DNA from: Trogon surrucura | Lineage: Eukaryota; Chordata; Aves; Trogoniformes; Trogonidae | Direction of reading: 5' to 3' | Assembly: GCA_020746105.1 (NCBI GenBank) | Contig: CM036619.1 | Coordinates: 13,926,238 to 13,990,237, forward strand | DNA length: 64,000 bases | In this document: positions 35,313 to 46,600 of the stretch, in pieces | How positions within the stretch are numbered: position 1 is the stretch's first letter | Layout: each line of letters opens with the position of its first letter | The notes under the pieces: model-generated | The model's input: the letters and a program-made list of their open reading frames with translations, nothing else | Databases searched by the model: none | What the model was told of the DNA's origin: nothing | Position numbers and translations under genes: made by a program

Positions 35313-36116
35313 AGGTGGCAATTTCCTACACAAAGAGGAAAGCCATCCTGAATGACAACCCATGGTATCATCTGGAAGAAAAAGTGTTTCCAATAATCCC
35401 TGATAGTCTTATTTTAACAAGGACCTATTTTTATAACACCTTTAAAAATCTTTAATACTGCTGTTTGATTGTGCTCAGAGATTAGGCCTTGATCCTGCAA
35501 ACTCAAACCCCACCACACACACTGAACATTTAATTCCATTGAGGTTCCTATTGTAACCACATTTAACCAAGTATTCAGCTTTCCATTAAATCAGTGAGAT
35601 GTTAGAAGTCCGAACAGGAGTTGGAAACCTGAATGCCTGTCTGGATCTGAGCCAAGTACTTTCCAGTATAGCATAGTAACATGACTAACATCTGTACTCA
35701 GCAGAAGGCAACAGCACGTTTCTGAATGGTGGCCTAAAATAGCAGTAGCTGTCAGAGTTTTCTCTCCATCACATTTCTGTTGCTGATAACCAGTATATTT
35801 TTCAGGAAAAAAAAATCCTTCTCTGTAAGTGTAAAGAAGAACCAGAATGATATAGAGAACAGCAAAAAGATCAAAGATAGTAAACAGCTTCCATAGAATG
35901 AACAGATATATAGATAAAGATTCCTTAATCATGGAAAAAATTACAAAAAAGGGGCATGACAGAGACTGCAAAATCATAAGAAGAATGGAAAAGGTGAATA
36001 GGAACTAGAAGATGATTTGTCACTATTACTCCAAGTAGAAAATTGAGAAGGAAAACTTTAACTGATGATATTAAGTCATAAATTCCAAACAAACATGGGC
36101 AAGTACTATTTTTTTG
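35313..36116. other. Non-repetitive DNA, no gene seen
   Basis: The stretch around 35485-35560 (TTGATCCTGCAAACTC and following) has the look of an ancient amniote interspersed repeat, but I cannot name it. The minus-strand frame 35591-35977 (128 codons) is hydrophobic, AT-driven and unrecognised. Confidence 0.45.
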
Positions 36117-36205
36117 CACAGCTTGCTGTTAAATTGTGGAACCTCCTGACACATGACATTGTGGTATACATAAGGTCAAAACACAGCTGGAGATGTGCCT
36201 GAAAG
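36117..36205 (+). mobile_element. Ancient CR1/L3-like fragment
   Basis: TTGCTGTTAAATTGTGGAAC, then GACACATGACATTGTGG and a GGTCAAAACACAGCTGGA segment follow the order of an old CR1/L3 3' ORF2 region (aaattgtGGAActcattgccac ... gatgttgTGGatgc ... ttcAAAaagcagcTGGA). It is far more diverged than other CR1s here. Recognition is from word order only. Confidence 0.4.
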
Positions 36206-37979
36206 AAATCCAGAGACATGCTTGTGGCCCAGGCAAGCTGGCAGTCAGCAGTTGCTGGAAATAGGAACACGTGCCAGGGAGGTATCACTGCCTCCAGGCT
36301 CCATTCAGATACTCTTCCAAAAACGTCCCCTATTGACAGAGTTGGAGACAGAATATTGAGATACATGGGTATTTTTTATGCTTGATGTAAAGCTGTTCTT
36401 CTGTTCTCATATTTCATATGTATGAAAATCACCAGAAATATCAACGGAGCCTTCCTAATGTGATCACAAGATAAAATTTTGTGTATTTGTAGCCCTCTTT
36501 TCTTTCCCCAAGAGCCAGCTCAAAGCTATTGCCACCACTTATTTTTCCAGCAGACTTTAGCAGTTTTTCAACATGGTAATATCTTTTTGTGCAAAACTTT
36601 TGCCCTTTTCTTTATGAATAGGTCATTAATGTTTACAAAAAGTTGGAAAATGCTTCTTTTCAAGGGCCAAGTCTGCCCACTTTTTCATTTCTGAGGTGCA
36701 AAGCTATGAGTGGTCTATTGTAGAAAACAGCTTACAAATGCTTTGCAAATGCAAATAAAGTAAACTTGTCCCTTATTTGCTGATAGGGAGAGAGGAGAAA
36801 ACCAAATTTGCAATTTGAAAAATTAAAAAGTGCTGTGTGAAAATCTTTATGGCCAGGGCAGCTTCCAAAGGGAAATGGGAGCCAAAGAGGAATTTAAAAA
36901 CATAATATAACTAAATCAAGGAAACAAAAAAGTTCCTTTTCACTTACACAGAAGCCTTGTTGAAAGAGAAATACTTGTGGGACATGAGGAATGAAAAATG
37001 TCAGCATGCAACTGCCCAGGCTTGCCCGATTCGTAGCTCCCACCTCATGGCAATTGCTAAGAGTGTTGTAAAAGAACCTCTTTGTCTCTGGAGAAAGTAT
37101 TGCTTTCAAAGACAAGAAAAATCCACAAGCAACCTCTCACTTTGACACACAGGTCATGACATTAAAAGAATAATGTGAAGAATCACAAACCACCGGTTTC
37201 AGTTAGGAAAGCAAATGGCTTAGTAGGAGGGAGGGAGTGTTATTTAAGTTGTGATCTACTAACTCTCTGTTTACACATATCTATTTCCTTCCTAAAAAAT
37301 AACCCCAGGCACCTAGTAAAGTCCTTCAGAATGACCCAAAAGAGACAAAATCCTTTAGCTGGGTCAACAGCGATTTGCCGAGGGGGGGGCGAGAGCAGTA
37401 TCACTTTTAAAAAGAGGTAGGGTTATTCTGCCATCTCTGCCAAAGTCTGTAAAAGCAACATTTCATTGCAAAAGGGAGATACCAGTGTCACAAGTCAGTG
37501 CTGCAGCGATCCAGACACTGGAATGAGCACATTTCCTGGCGGGTGCTTGGGTAAGTTGGAGATCATGTAGCAATCCCTGCCAAAAGGAAGTGGGGGAGAG
37601 GCAAGAGGGCACTGTGCCAGGGAAGCTGGCACACAGTTCTACCTCTGACGTGGGAAGAGTTGACAGGTTTATGAATTTTGTCTTTTTGCCAGAATCAGCC
37701 TCAGCAACCGGTTTTGCTTGAAACGCTTAGAAAATCGTGACTTTGGCAAGACAGAACAGTACAGCGTTTCCTTGCCCAGAGCCAAGAGGTGACAAACCTA
37801 TCTTGATGGGCAGATTCCTCAACAAAACGGTCTGAGTTGCATCCCTTCCCTCTGCTGACACTGGAGATTGTAGCAGTAACAGGGTTGTTTCCTCTGTGCC
37901 CTTTTTGCTACACCACAGGTAGAGAAAAAGGCTGAAAACTGATCGCAGCAGCTTCACTCTGGAAAAAACTGAAGGGAGA
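36206..37979. other. Non-repetitive DNA, no gene seen
   Basis: No identified element. There is a G-run at 37382-37389. Frames of 60-86 codons show no domain. Confidence 0.5.
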
Positions 37980-38060
37980 AGAAGAGAGGCCCTTAATTCA
38001 GCAATAAGAAGAGGGGCACTTAATTCAGCAAGAAGAAGACAGGGTCTTAATCCAGCAAAA
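37980..38060. repeat. 27-bp tandem repeat, three units
   Basis: Three adjacent 27-bp units (37980-38006, 38007-38033, 38034-38060) share an AGAAGA start, a CTTAAT core and a CCAGCA or TCAGCA end, with a few substitutions per unit and no length change. It is a small minisatellite in otherwise unique DNA. Confidence 0.85.
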
Positions 38061-38221
38061 CCTTCTATGCAAACCAGAAGTGAATTTTTAAGGAAAGTGG
38101 GAAACCTTTTTATGGGAGGGCGGGTTTTAAAGTCTTTGAAAGTCTGAATTTTTCAGCTTAGTTTGTGAACTGGATCTGAGACTCATATTTATGAGCAAAT
38201 GCACTAATGTGGGTGTACAGT
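38061..38221. other. Short unique spacer before CR1
   Basis: Nothing recognised. Confidence 0.5.
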
Positions 38222-39340
38222 TAGGACTGATAGCCTTTTATGAAGACATAACCAGGTGGATAGATGATGGCTGTGCAGTGGATGTGTTTTATCCAGACTT
38301 CAGTAAAGCATTTGACACCACAGCATCCTCATAGCTAAACTGAGGAAGTGTGATCTGGATGATTGGGTAGTAAGGTGGGCTCTGAACTGGTTGAAGGAAA
38401 GAATTCAGGGAGTTGTGGTCAATGGGACAGAGTCTAGCTGGAGGCCTGTATCTAGTGGAGTTCCTCAGGGGTCAGTACTTGGACCAGTACTGGTCAGTAT
38501 ATTCATCAATGACCTGGATGAGGGAATAGAGTGCACCACCAGCAAGTTTGCTGACGACACAAAACTGGGAGGAGTGTCTGACACATCAGAAGACTTCAGC
38601 AAGACCTAGACAGGTTGGGGACTGACCTGTTGGAGGGCAGCGTAGGGGAAAGGAACCTGGTGATTCTGGTGGACAGCAGGGTGACCATGAGCCAGCAATG
38701 TGCCCTCATGGCCAAGAAGACCAATGGCATTCTGGGCTATATCAGAAGGGATGTGGCTAGTCAGTCAAGAGAGGTCCTCCTGCCCCTCTCCTCTGCCCTG
38801 GTGAGGCCAAATCTGGAATATTGTGTCCAGTTCTGGGCCCCTCAGCTCAAGAGAGACAGGGAACTGCTTGAGAGAGTCCAGCGCAGAGCCACAAAGATGG
38901 TGAAGGGAGTGGAACATCTCCCTCATGAGAGAGGAAAGGCTGAAGGAGCTGGGCCTCTTTAGCTTGGAGAAGAGGAGGCTGAGGGGTGACCTCATAAATG
39001 TTTATAAATATGTAAAGGGTGAGTGTCAGGAGGACGAAGCCAGGCTCTTCTCAGTGATGTCCAATGAGAGGACAAGGGGCAATATTTGCAAGTTGAAGCA
39101 TAGGAGGTTCCACAAAAACATTAGGGAAAACTTTTTCACTGTGAGGGTGACAGAGCACTGGCACAGGCTGCCCAGGGAGGTTGTGGAGTCTCCTTCTTTG
39201 GAGACATTCAAAACTTGCCTGGATCTGTTCCTGTGTTACCTACTGTAGGTGATCCTGCTTCGCTGGGGCGGTTGGACTAGATGATATTTCCAGGTCCCTT
39301 CCAACCCTTAACATTCTGTGATTCTGTGTGATTCTGTGAC
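38222..39340 (+). mobile_element. CR1 LINE, 1.1 kb, internally deleted
   Basis: A sense CR1 beginning just before RT motif A (reads as FYEDITRWIDDG, then [12 protein letters not shown]) and ending with two to three ATTCTGTG units at 39311-39340. ORF2 is broken three ways. Bases are missing after the motif A Asp-Thr codons near 38316-38326. A larger deletion near 38595-38625 removes the segment between DTSED and [11 protein letters not shown] frame change near 38925-38935 splits the C-terminus into the frames 38615-38962 and 38925-39248. FADDTKLGG is intact at about 38545-38571. Its tail type groups it with the young nested copy at 27211-29452. Confidence 0.93.
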
Positions 39341-39980
39341 TAAAATACAGCTCCAATTGCATTTTTTACTGGAACTCTCCTATCAGGTCTGCAATGGGTT
39401 TGGGAGTTGTGGGTGCTCCTCTGAGTGACTATAACATAAAAAGGCACAAAGATATCTTCGGAGTGCTGAGAAAGTGGGTATTTCCGGAGTAGAAAACCCA
39501 AATGCAGCCAGCCTACAAAGTTTTGGTAAACTCTCGCATTCTGACAAGAAAAGCAGAAAGGATGATGTTGTCTGAAGAGTTGCCAGAGGGAACAGTTGAA
39601 AAGCAGCTCTTCAGAGATATTTTTGGAAGAGAAGTAGCATATGACACTGACAAAATTCAAAGCTTTTATTACTGTTTTTATTGTTACTATTATGATTTGT
39701 AGGAATGAAATTCACCTCCTTGACAGATAGCCTGTAAAAGGCCATGTAACAACTTTTTCTTAGTCCTAGGCCCTTTGAGACTCACAGAGGACTCCATTCT
39801 GCAGATCAGACTCACCAAATGCAGATGGAGCTCCCACACTTAGATTCAGACTATGGATATTTCTCAGTCTGAGCTGATTTTCCTAGTTGTGGGTCTGAAC
39901 CACATGAAAAAAAAGGAGGTGCCACTGTTCTTGGTATCCACTGTAAAATTAAATAAAAATGTCAGCGAGGATGGTCACCT
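39341..39980. other. Unique spacer between two CR1 copies
   Basis: 640 bp without an identified element or exon. Confidence 0.5.
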
Positions 39981-40557
39981 GTGGCCAGCAGGATCAGGGA
40001 TGTGATTCTGTCCCTGGGCTCAACACTGGTGAGACCTCAACTCGAGCCCTGTGTGCAGGTCTGGGCCCTTCACTGCAAGAAAGACATTGAGGGGCTGGAG
40101 CGGGTCCAGAGGAGAGCAATGAGGCTGGGGAAGGGACTGGAGGGAAAGTCCTGTGAGGAGAGGCTGAGGGAGCTGGGGGTGTTTAGCCTGGAGAAGAGGA
40201 GACTCAGGGGGGACCTTATCACTCTCTACAACTGCCTGAAGGGAGGGTGTAGTCAGGTGGGGGTCGGGCTCTTCTCCCGGGCAACCAGTGACAGAACGAG
40301 AGGGCACGGCCTGAAACTGCATCAGGGGAGGTTTAGGTTGGATCTGAGGAAGCCCTTCCTCATGGAGAGGGTGCTCAGGCACTGGGATGCACTGCCCAGG
40401 GAAGCGGTGGAGTCACCATCCCTGGAGGTGTTTAAGGAGAGGCTGGATGTGGCACTTAGTGCCATGGTCTGGCCAATGTGGTGGTGTTGGGTCATAGTCT
40501 GGACTTGATGATCTCAGAAGTCTTTTCCAGCCTCAACAATTCTGTGATTCTGTGATA
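39981..40557 (+). mobile_element. CR1 LINE of a different subfamily, C-terminal ORF2 intact
   Basis: A sense CR1 3' end with a distinct UTR (TTAGTGCCATGGTCTGG, then GGACTTGATGATCTCAGAAG) and two ATTCTGTGA units. The C-terminal ORF2 reads openly from 39981 to 40508 (175 codons), including [39 protein letters not shown] and the [13 protein letters not shown] end common to CR1s. Both the UTR and the DVALSAMV end differ from the other copies, so it belongs to a separate CR1 subfamily. It starts downstream of the RT catalytic boxes and so has no enzymatic potential. The absence of stops suggests it is relatively young. Confidence 0.92.
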
Positions 40558-42249
40558 ATAAGAAATTTGGTAAGTAGATATATTTGAAGATTTGAGCTCA
40601 TGGAATCCAGATTTCATGCCAAAATTCATTCCTGGAAGTATTGTAGGAGAGGAACTGAGGAGGAGTCAGGAAGCCATAGATTAGTGAATCTGATCTCTGT
40701 GGTAGGCAAGAACTTTCTGAGGAATGAGATCAGAAAACATCTGGAGAATGTTTTGTTTCTCTGTGCTTTAAAAGAAGAAAAAGGGGGAAAGAAAAAGGAA
40801 CTTTGTCACCATAGTTTCAGAAAGGGAAATGGCTGAAAAAAATGGTGTGAATTTTTGAGGAAGTGACAAGAAAGGACTCAAAACTGAAATAGTAAAATCT
40901 TCTGCTTGGCATCCTGAAAATAATACAAAGCTCACAGCAGAGAAATCTGGGAGTTTCAGTAGAAAATGCAGAAGTATGTAGTAATCACATGACTATCCAA
41001 ATATATATTAAAAAGCACCAACTTTCTGGAAGCAGAGGGGAGTTTCCAACTTTCAAGTAAGGACACCAAACCTCATTCACTGAAGCTAGTTTCTGTGAAG
41101 TATCTCCTGCCAATAGACAGGATGAGCAATTTAGATGCTGTAACAAGCAGGCTAAAGTAAAGTAGAAAATGAATTTCCATTGAATAAAAGAGGAAGCAGT
41201 CACAGTTTTCTTGCTAAACCTATAGCTAGGACAATCTCTTTTTTATAGTGTCATATTTCTGAGAAGAGACAGATGGTAGCATGCAGCAGATTCCCACTCC
41301 TTAATAATAAATTCTCAGATGGAAAGACAAGGATGATTTTAAAGAAATAAGGGCAGTTCCAGTTGGAAAGTGCCAACTCTCTTTAAATGCATTCAGCTAA
41401 AAGCTGATTATCTTTGTTCTACGAGTACAGCAGTATGGTCTGGCCAAAGCATGAAGACCTGATTTCTCTTTTCTTGCCTGGCCTGTGCTCATCTCCATGT
41501 CTTGCTAATTACCACCATCTCTCAGCATTTCTAGTATTTCAGTGTTGGTTGCTTACTAAAGCAGTATGAAAACTACAGGTGACATTGTTAACAGAAGGGA
41601 TGCTATAACTCTATTCGCATTTCTGATTGATTTAATTAGGACCCTGAGTAAAGGGTGCAACTTTTAACCTCTGGCTTTTGTATCCTCCTTTTTCCTTGTA
41701 AATCTCTTGACTTTAAGCAGAGCAGAATACTACCTCTGGGCACATGACTCGGCAGAAGAACTGGCAGGACAGTAGAGATTATTAATTTAAACACATAACA
41801 TGAGGTCTGACTGGTGACTGCAAAAGCTTGATTTACTTCAGTCTCCATTGAGAAGATACCAAGAGATGCCCTGCAAGTGCTTGACTCTGCCAGAACAACT
41901 GCCCATGAACAAATCTCTTGTTCTGAAAGGAGTCCCAGTGTTTCAGACAACACTGCTGTGACCAGGATGCATTTCCAATTGGAGAGAAAGGAGAGTAAAT
42001 CATCATCTTAGCTCCGTACAACTTTTCTGAAAGGGATGCAGAAGAGCAAGGTTTACAGGCTACCCACGCACAGCATATACTTACAAGGCAGTACAGGGTA
42101 TCAGAAGAAAAAAATTAGTTTGGAGATGAGAAAAGCTGGTTTCCTTTCCCCCACAATGACTGGAGGAGGGGAGTCTCTTTAGTTTGGATCCACTATCTTA
42201 CATTTAAGTTTCTCAATTTTGATCTATGATAATAATAAATGACCCAAAA
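40558..42249. other. Non-repetitive DNA, no gene seen
   Basis: About 1.7 kb in which I recognise no repeat. Antisense frames near 41636-42021 (62-105 codons) have no known domain. Confidence 0.5.
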
Positions 42250-42641
42250 AGGAGCTAGGAAATTACAGGCCCATTAGTCTTGCTTCAGTATGACTTCAGG
42301 AAGTAATGGAACCTATCCTCCTGGAAACTGTTACAAGACAAACGAAGAAGGTGACTGGGAAAAGCCAACATGAATCTACCAATCATGCCAGACTGACCTG
42401 ATCATCTTCTACAACACAGTAACACTTTATGTCCATATGGGGAGAGCTGTGGATGCTGTTTATCTGGACTTCCCACAGCCTTGTCCTAGACAGGATGGGT
42501 GGTTTGTGAGGTGGGTAGGGATATGGATCACAGGCTGCACCAGGACAGTGGCAATCACTGATTTTCGCTCAGACTGGCAGTCTGTTACAAGTGAGGTCCT
42601 CCAGGGATCGACACTGGGTCAGCATGCTGTTCAACAGCTTC
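42250..42641 (+). mobile_element. Old CR1, 5' part (split by a nested CR1 tail)
   Basis: Decayed sense CR1 ORF2: GAAATTACAGGCCCATTAGT gives the NYRP-type segment, followed by a VDAVYLDF motif A remnant near 42452-42475 and LQGSTLG near 42600-42620. It breaks off at GTTCAACAGCTTC (42629-42641), where the LFNIF segment would continue, and resumes at 42761. Confidence 0.85.
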
Positions 42642-42760
42642 CAGAGGAATGTGTCCCTGCCCATGGCAGGGAGATTGGAACTAGATGATCTTTAAGATCC
42701 TTTCCCACCCAAACTGTTCTACAATTTTATGATTCTATGATTGATTCTATGATTCTATGA
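42642..42760 (+). mobile_element. CR1 tail nested inside the old CR1
   Basis: About 119 bp beginning with CAGAGGAATGTGTCCCTGCC, then GGAACTAGATGATCTTTAAG, and ending with four ATTCTATGA-type units. It is the extreme 3' end of a CR1 like the one at 1-890. It interrupts the [10 protein letters not shown] codons of the surrounding CR1, which shows the order of insertion. Host and insert are in the same orientation. Confidence 0.88.
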
Positions 42761-43353
42761 TAAATGATCTGGGCATTGAAAGCAGCCTCACCAAGTTTGC
42801 TGATGACACTAAACTGGATGGTGAGTTGGACATGTCTGAATGGAGCGCTGTCTTATGGAGACATCTGAAAAGGCTGGTAGAGTGGGCCAGCAAAAACTGT
42901 ATGAAGTTCAGCAGAGAAAAGTGCAAGGTCCTGCAGCTGAGACAAAGTAGCCAAAGAACCCAGTACCAGCTAGTATCTGTGTAGCTGGGGAGCAGCATCA
43001 CTGAAAGGAATCTGGAGATCCTAGTGGACAATAAGCTGACCATGAGTCAGCAGGGCACTACTGCTGCAGCAAAGGCGATTTGGATCCTTGGCTGCATCCA
43101 GAAGAGCGTTGCTAGCAGAGATAGAGGTGTGATCATTCCACTCTACTCAGCACTTGTCAGGCTGTACCTGAAGTACTGTGTCAAGTTCTGGCCCCTACAA
43201 TTCAAGAAAGGTGTGGTCAGAGTGGAGAGAGTCCATAAGAGGGCCACCAAGAAGATCAGAGTGCTGGAGAACCTGCCTCATGAGGGAAGACTGAAGGAGT
43301 TAGGTCTTTCGTCCCTGAAGAAGTCTAATGGGGACCTCACCACAATACTCTAG
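42757..43353 (+). pseudogene. Old CR1 ORF2 remnant, two frames in register
   Basis: Two plus-strand frames, 42757-42984 and 43024-43353, lie in the same reading frame and are separated by a stop at 42982-42984. Together they cover the FADD box to the C-terminal KELGLSSLKK segment. The GTVV-like region between them and the end near 43353 are degraded. For an old copy this is a surprisingly low number of lesions, but the nested tail just upstream (42642-42760) already destroys the gene. Confidence 0.8.
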
Positions 43354-43670
43354 TACTTAAAGAACTGCTACAAAGAGGATGAAGGCTCTCTCTTCACAGG
43401 AAGCCACATGGAGAGAATAAGGAGCAACAGGTGCAAGTTGCATGGGGAGAGGTTTCAGCTCAATACAAAAAAGAAATTTTTATGATGAGAACAATGATTC
43501 ACTGGGACAATCTCTCCAGTGATACGGTAGAGTTCTCATTACTGGAGGTTTTCAAGATGTGATTGTATAGGCTGCTAGACTATCTCACCCAGGGTACCTT
43601 TCTCACAGAAGCTTAGACCAGATGACTTTACAAGGTCCCTTCCAACATGGGCTGTTGTATGATTCTATGG
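42761..43670 (+). mobile_element. Old CR1, 3' part
   Basis: Continues from 42641 at INDLG, then [14 protein letters not shown] (the FADD box retained at about 42793-42805), and runs to a 3' UTR ending TATGATTCTATGG at 43670. The tail has only one unit, as in other older copies. The C-terminal half contains LYSALVR-like and RVHKRATKK segments. Its closest counterpart in the window by sequence style is the old copy at 26209-30110. Confidence 0.9.
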
Positions 43671-46600
43671 AAATGATTATTGGAAACTTAAAGTAGTGTC
43701 TTGCAGAAAAGGTCTTAAAGGGGACTTTGATTTAATGTTCATTCCTTCCGTTGTGTAAGGAAAAATCCCAGTTTTGTTATGTTACCTCTGGGAGTTCGTG
43801 GTTTTGCACCCACTTGTCTCCACTGTTGCTACATATTATTTATTGCTACCTGCTGGGACTGTGTCCCTGTGATGGTTCTAGTCAGGTTTATAGGTGCCCT
43901 CAAAGCAAATCTCCCAACAGTTCCCATCTTCTGTGCTTTGGTTTGCGCTGTGGTGTAGTCTGGATGACCTGAATTTCTTTCAGATGAAACCAAATCCTAT
44001 TCCTCCTGTAAATGGGATGCAACTGACTCCTATAAATCAGTGGAAAGGAAAGGAATCAAAGGGGAGGTTAATGCACTGGGCTATGAAACGCAGCGCCTGA
44101 GCTGAATCTCACAGTTAACTGTTGTTGCTGCTCTCGCCAAAGGGGCTGGTAACATCTGGCAAAGTGATGGGGCAGTAACCCTGACTCATAATGTCCAAAA
44201 TCACTCCAGCATAATTCCCACAGTTTTCTTGTCAGCACCCATAATTCCCTTGATCTTGTAAATCAAAACAAATGATCGATGTCAAATATAAACAGAATAT
44301 TGGAACCTTTAAGCTGGCTAAAGAAGTGATGTTTGCTGGGGGGAGGGAGGCAACATGATTTATTTTACTTAGTAGTTCTCTTTAAAGTTGCACCACTGTA
44401 TTAAATTCTGTTTTCTGAAAACAGAAAACAATGAGAAGAGACTTGTAAGAACACCACTAGCTTCCATCTGTGAACAATTTGATACTTGCTTTCGGCAAAT
44501 TTCTAAGCATTCCAGTTTTAAATAGACTTTGCACCAATATTCTCACCAGCAATACTGCAGTGTTGAAATATTCACAGATCTGAGTACAAAATATCACAAA
44601 CACACTTGGACTGGGAAGTGCATTTTTATATGTGAATGGTTACGCTCGTGGTCCCTCTTTCACTGTTTTCCTGCTATTAAGATTGTTGGAAATACGACAT
44701 TGGACCAAATACATCTGAAAAAAAATGGGAAGATTTATTGCTTTGAGTTGAGCAATGGTCAGAAAATCTTTCTTCACTCCCAACTAAGCTACAGAAGGAC
44801 ACATCAGTTGTCCCCAGCTGCATTGGGGGCTGTCTCCAATGGGTCTGAATTCAGTCTGTTGTGACAGAAATAACATTAAAAATTACTGTCTTCATCTGTT
44901 GTTTGCTTTGTAATATACAGTTTAGTAATTATTTTGTATATGATGCAAAGATCCTTTTAATAGGTCAGTGAGGTTGGTATGGGTCCTTGCTAATATTGAA
45001 GTTTTTGATATCTTTCTCTCCCACTGCAAAAGAACATAAAACTCCTCTACATTTTTTTTAAAACAAAAATCATAGGTGAGTGATTACTCTCAGCAAGAAT
45101 TGGAGGTTGGAGAAATGCCTTGGAAAAAGCATGCCCTCCAGCCCTTCATGTCTTCCAAGCCTGGAGGTGCTGATTTCTTTCTGCCTTGTTTCAATAAAGA
45201 AAAAAAAGTTAAATTTATTCCAGAATCCAAATAATCAACTATTGCCAGTGCAGATAAGGATCTTATCCAAAGGGAATATATTTTAGAAGCAAGACTGCAC
45301 CAGCTAATGATATTCAAACACCAATGAAGCAGTAAGTCTGCCTCCAACTTGATAACAAGGCTGTTCTGAGTTAAGGTTCTCTGCCTGTTACGGCAACTGT
45401 CAGATAAATAATCTTGCTGCTTTGTAAGTAAATGAACAGGCTGGTTCACTTTAATCCCCCGCCATCCAAAGATATTTAAACAGTAACATGATTAGGATAA
45501 GGATACACTGAGTTGGAAAAGTGCTAAGGCTCCGGAAGCATGCACCATAAATCAAGCATTTAATGATTTAAATCAAGAACTTTAAGCAGCTGCCCCTGGG
45601 AAACATCAGGAGAACAGACTGTGCAATGAAGGCTGACGAAAATTAATTTAGTAGGCAAACATCATTATCTCATGGACTTTATGGGAATCATAAAAATAAG
45701 GTGCTGAACTTTATGATGCATTTTTATGTTCTTATGTTAAGAATGCTTTCTACAGGCTCTACTCTCATTTAATAAGTAGAGTACAAACGCTGTTACCTTA
45801 GGCAAAAGTTATCTGGGGACTTTTTTCTAGCTTGGGTGATTAAGCTATGCTTTTCAACCACTGTTTTGATATCTGTGTAAAAGGTCCTGGCATCTGGAGG
45901 TGCCACGCACTTAAGTAAGATACTCAGTGATGGTCTGTAGAAAATCAAGACTGTTTTATGAAAGGAAGTACACTCCAGCTGAGAAATTGTTCTCTTAAAA
46001 GTCTCCTTGGGTACCCTAAAAGCGTAGGTGATGTAAACACAGGCTGGCACTGCCGTCTAGACGCTCACCCCTACCTTACTTCAGCTCCCTCCATGTCCCA
46101 GCACAAACATTGATTTAGTTACATGATAGAGATCAGCAGAAAAACCCACTTCGCAAGCTCATTCTTTTTTTTTGCCAGTTTAGTGTTAACCTGGGTCAGC
46201 TTCCCAGAAGGATGATTCAGGAGCAGGAATGAGCTGATGGGGGCTAATAGATATTTTAGCACCACGGTTGAGTTACATTGACTTAAAATGCTCACAATAC
46301 TACAGCCTTAGTCGTGAAAGTAGTGACTCAACTGAACATTTACAACTGATTTTTAGTTCCATGCATCTACAGGAGTATTGTGTACATGTTATCAAAAAAC
46401 CAGCAAACCTTAGCAAATAGTGAGTAAGTGTATATTTCCCCATTGAATCTTCTTAAAAGGTTAGTGGTGGCTCTGCTTCTTTCATCTCTTCAGGGCATAA
46501 TTAAGGATCAGCAAATTCCTGCTGCATAAAGATGCAGAACTATTACAAAACAGGAGAGGAATCCATTGCAGGCTTGAGTTCATACAGGAAAATGGTCTGC

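Noticed and set aside
35478-35565. GATCCTGCAAACTC stretch resembling an ancient amniote palindromic repeat
   Set aside because: The word looks familiar from old reptile/bird repeats, but I could not follow the similarity far enough to name it.
43974-44060. Exon after a TTTCTTTCAG acceptor-like site
   Set aside because: No donor, no known peptide, and such acceptor-like sites are common in AT-rich DNA.
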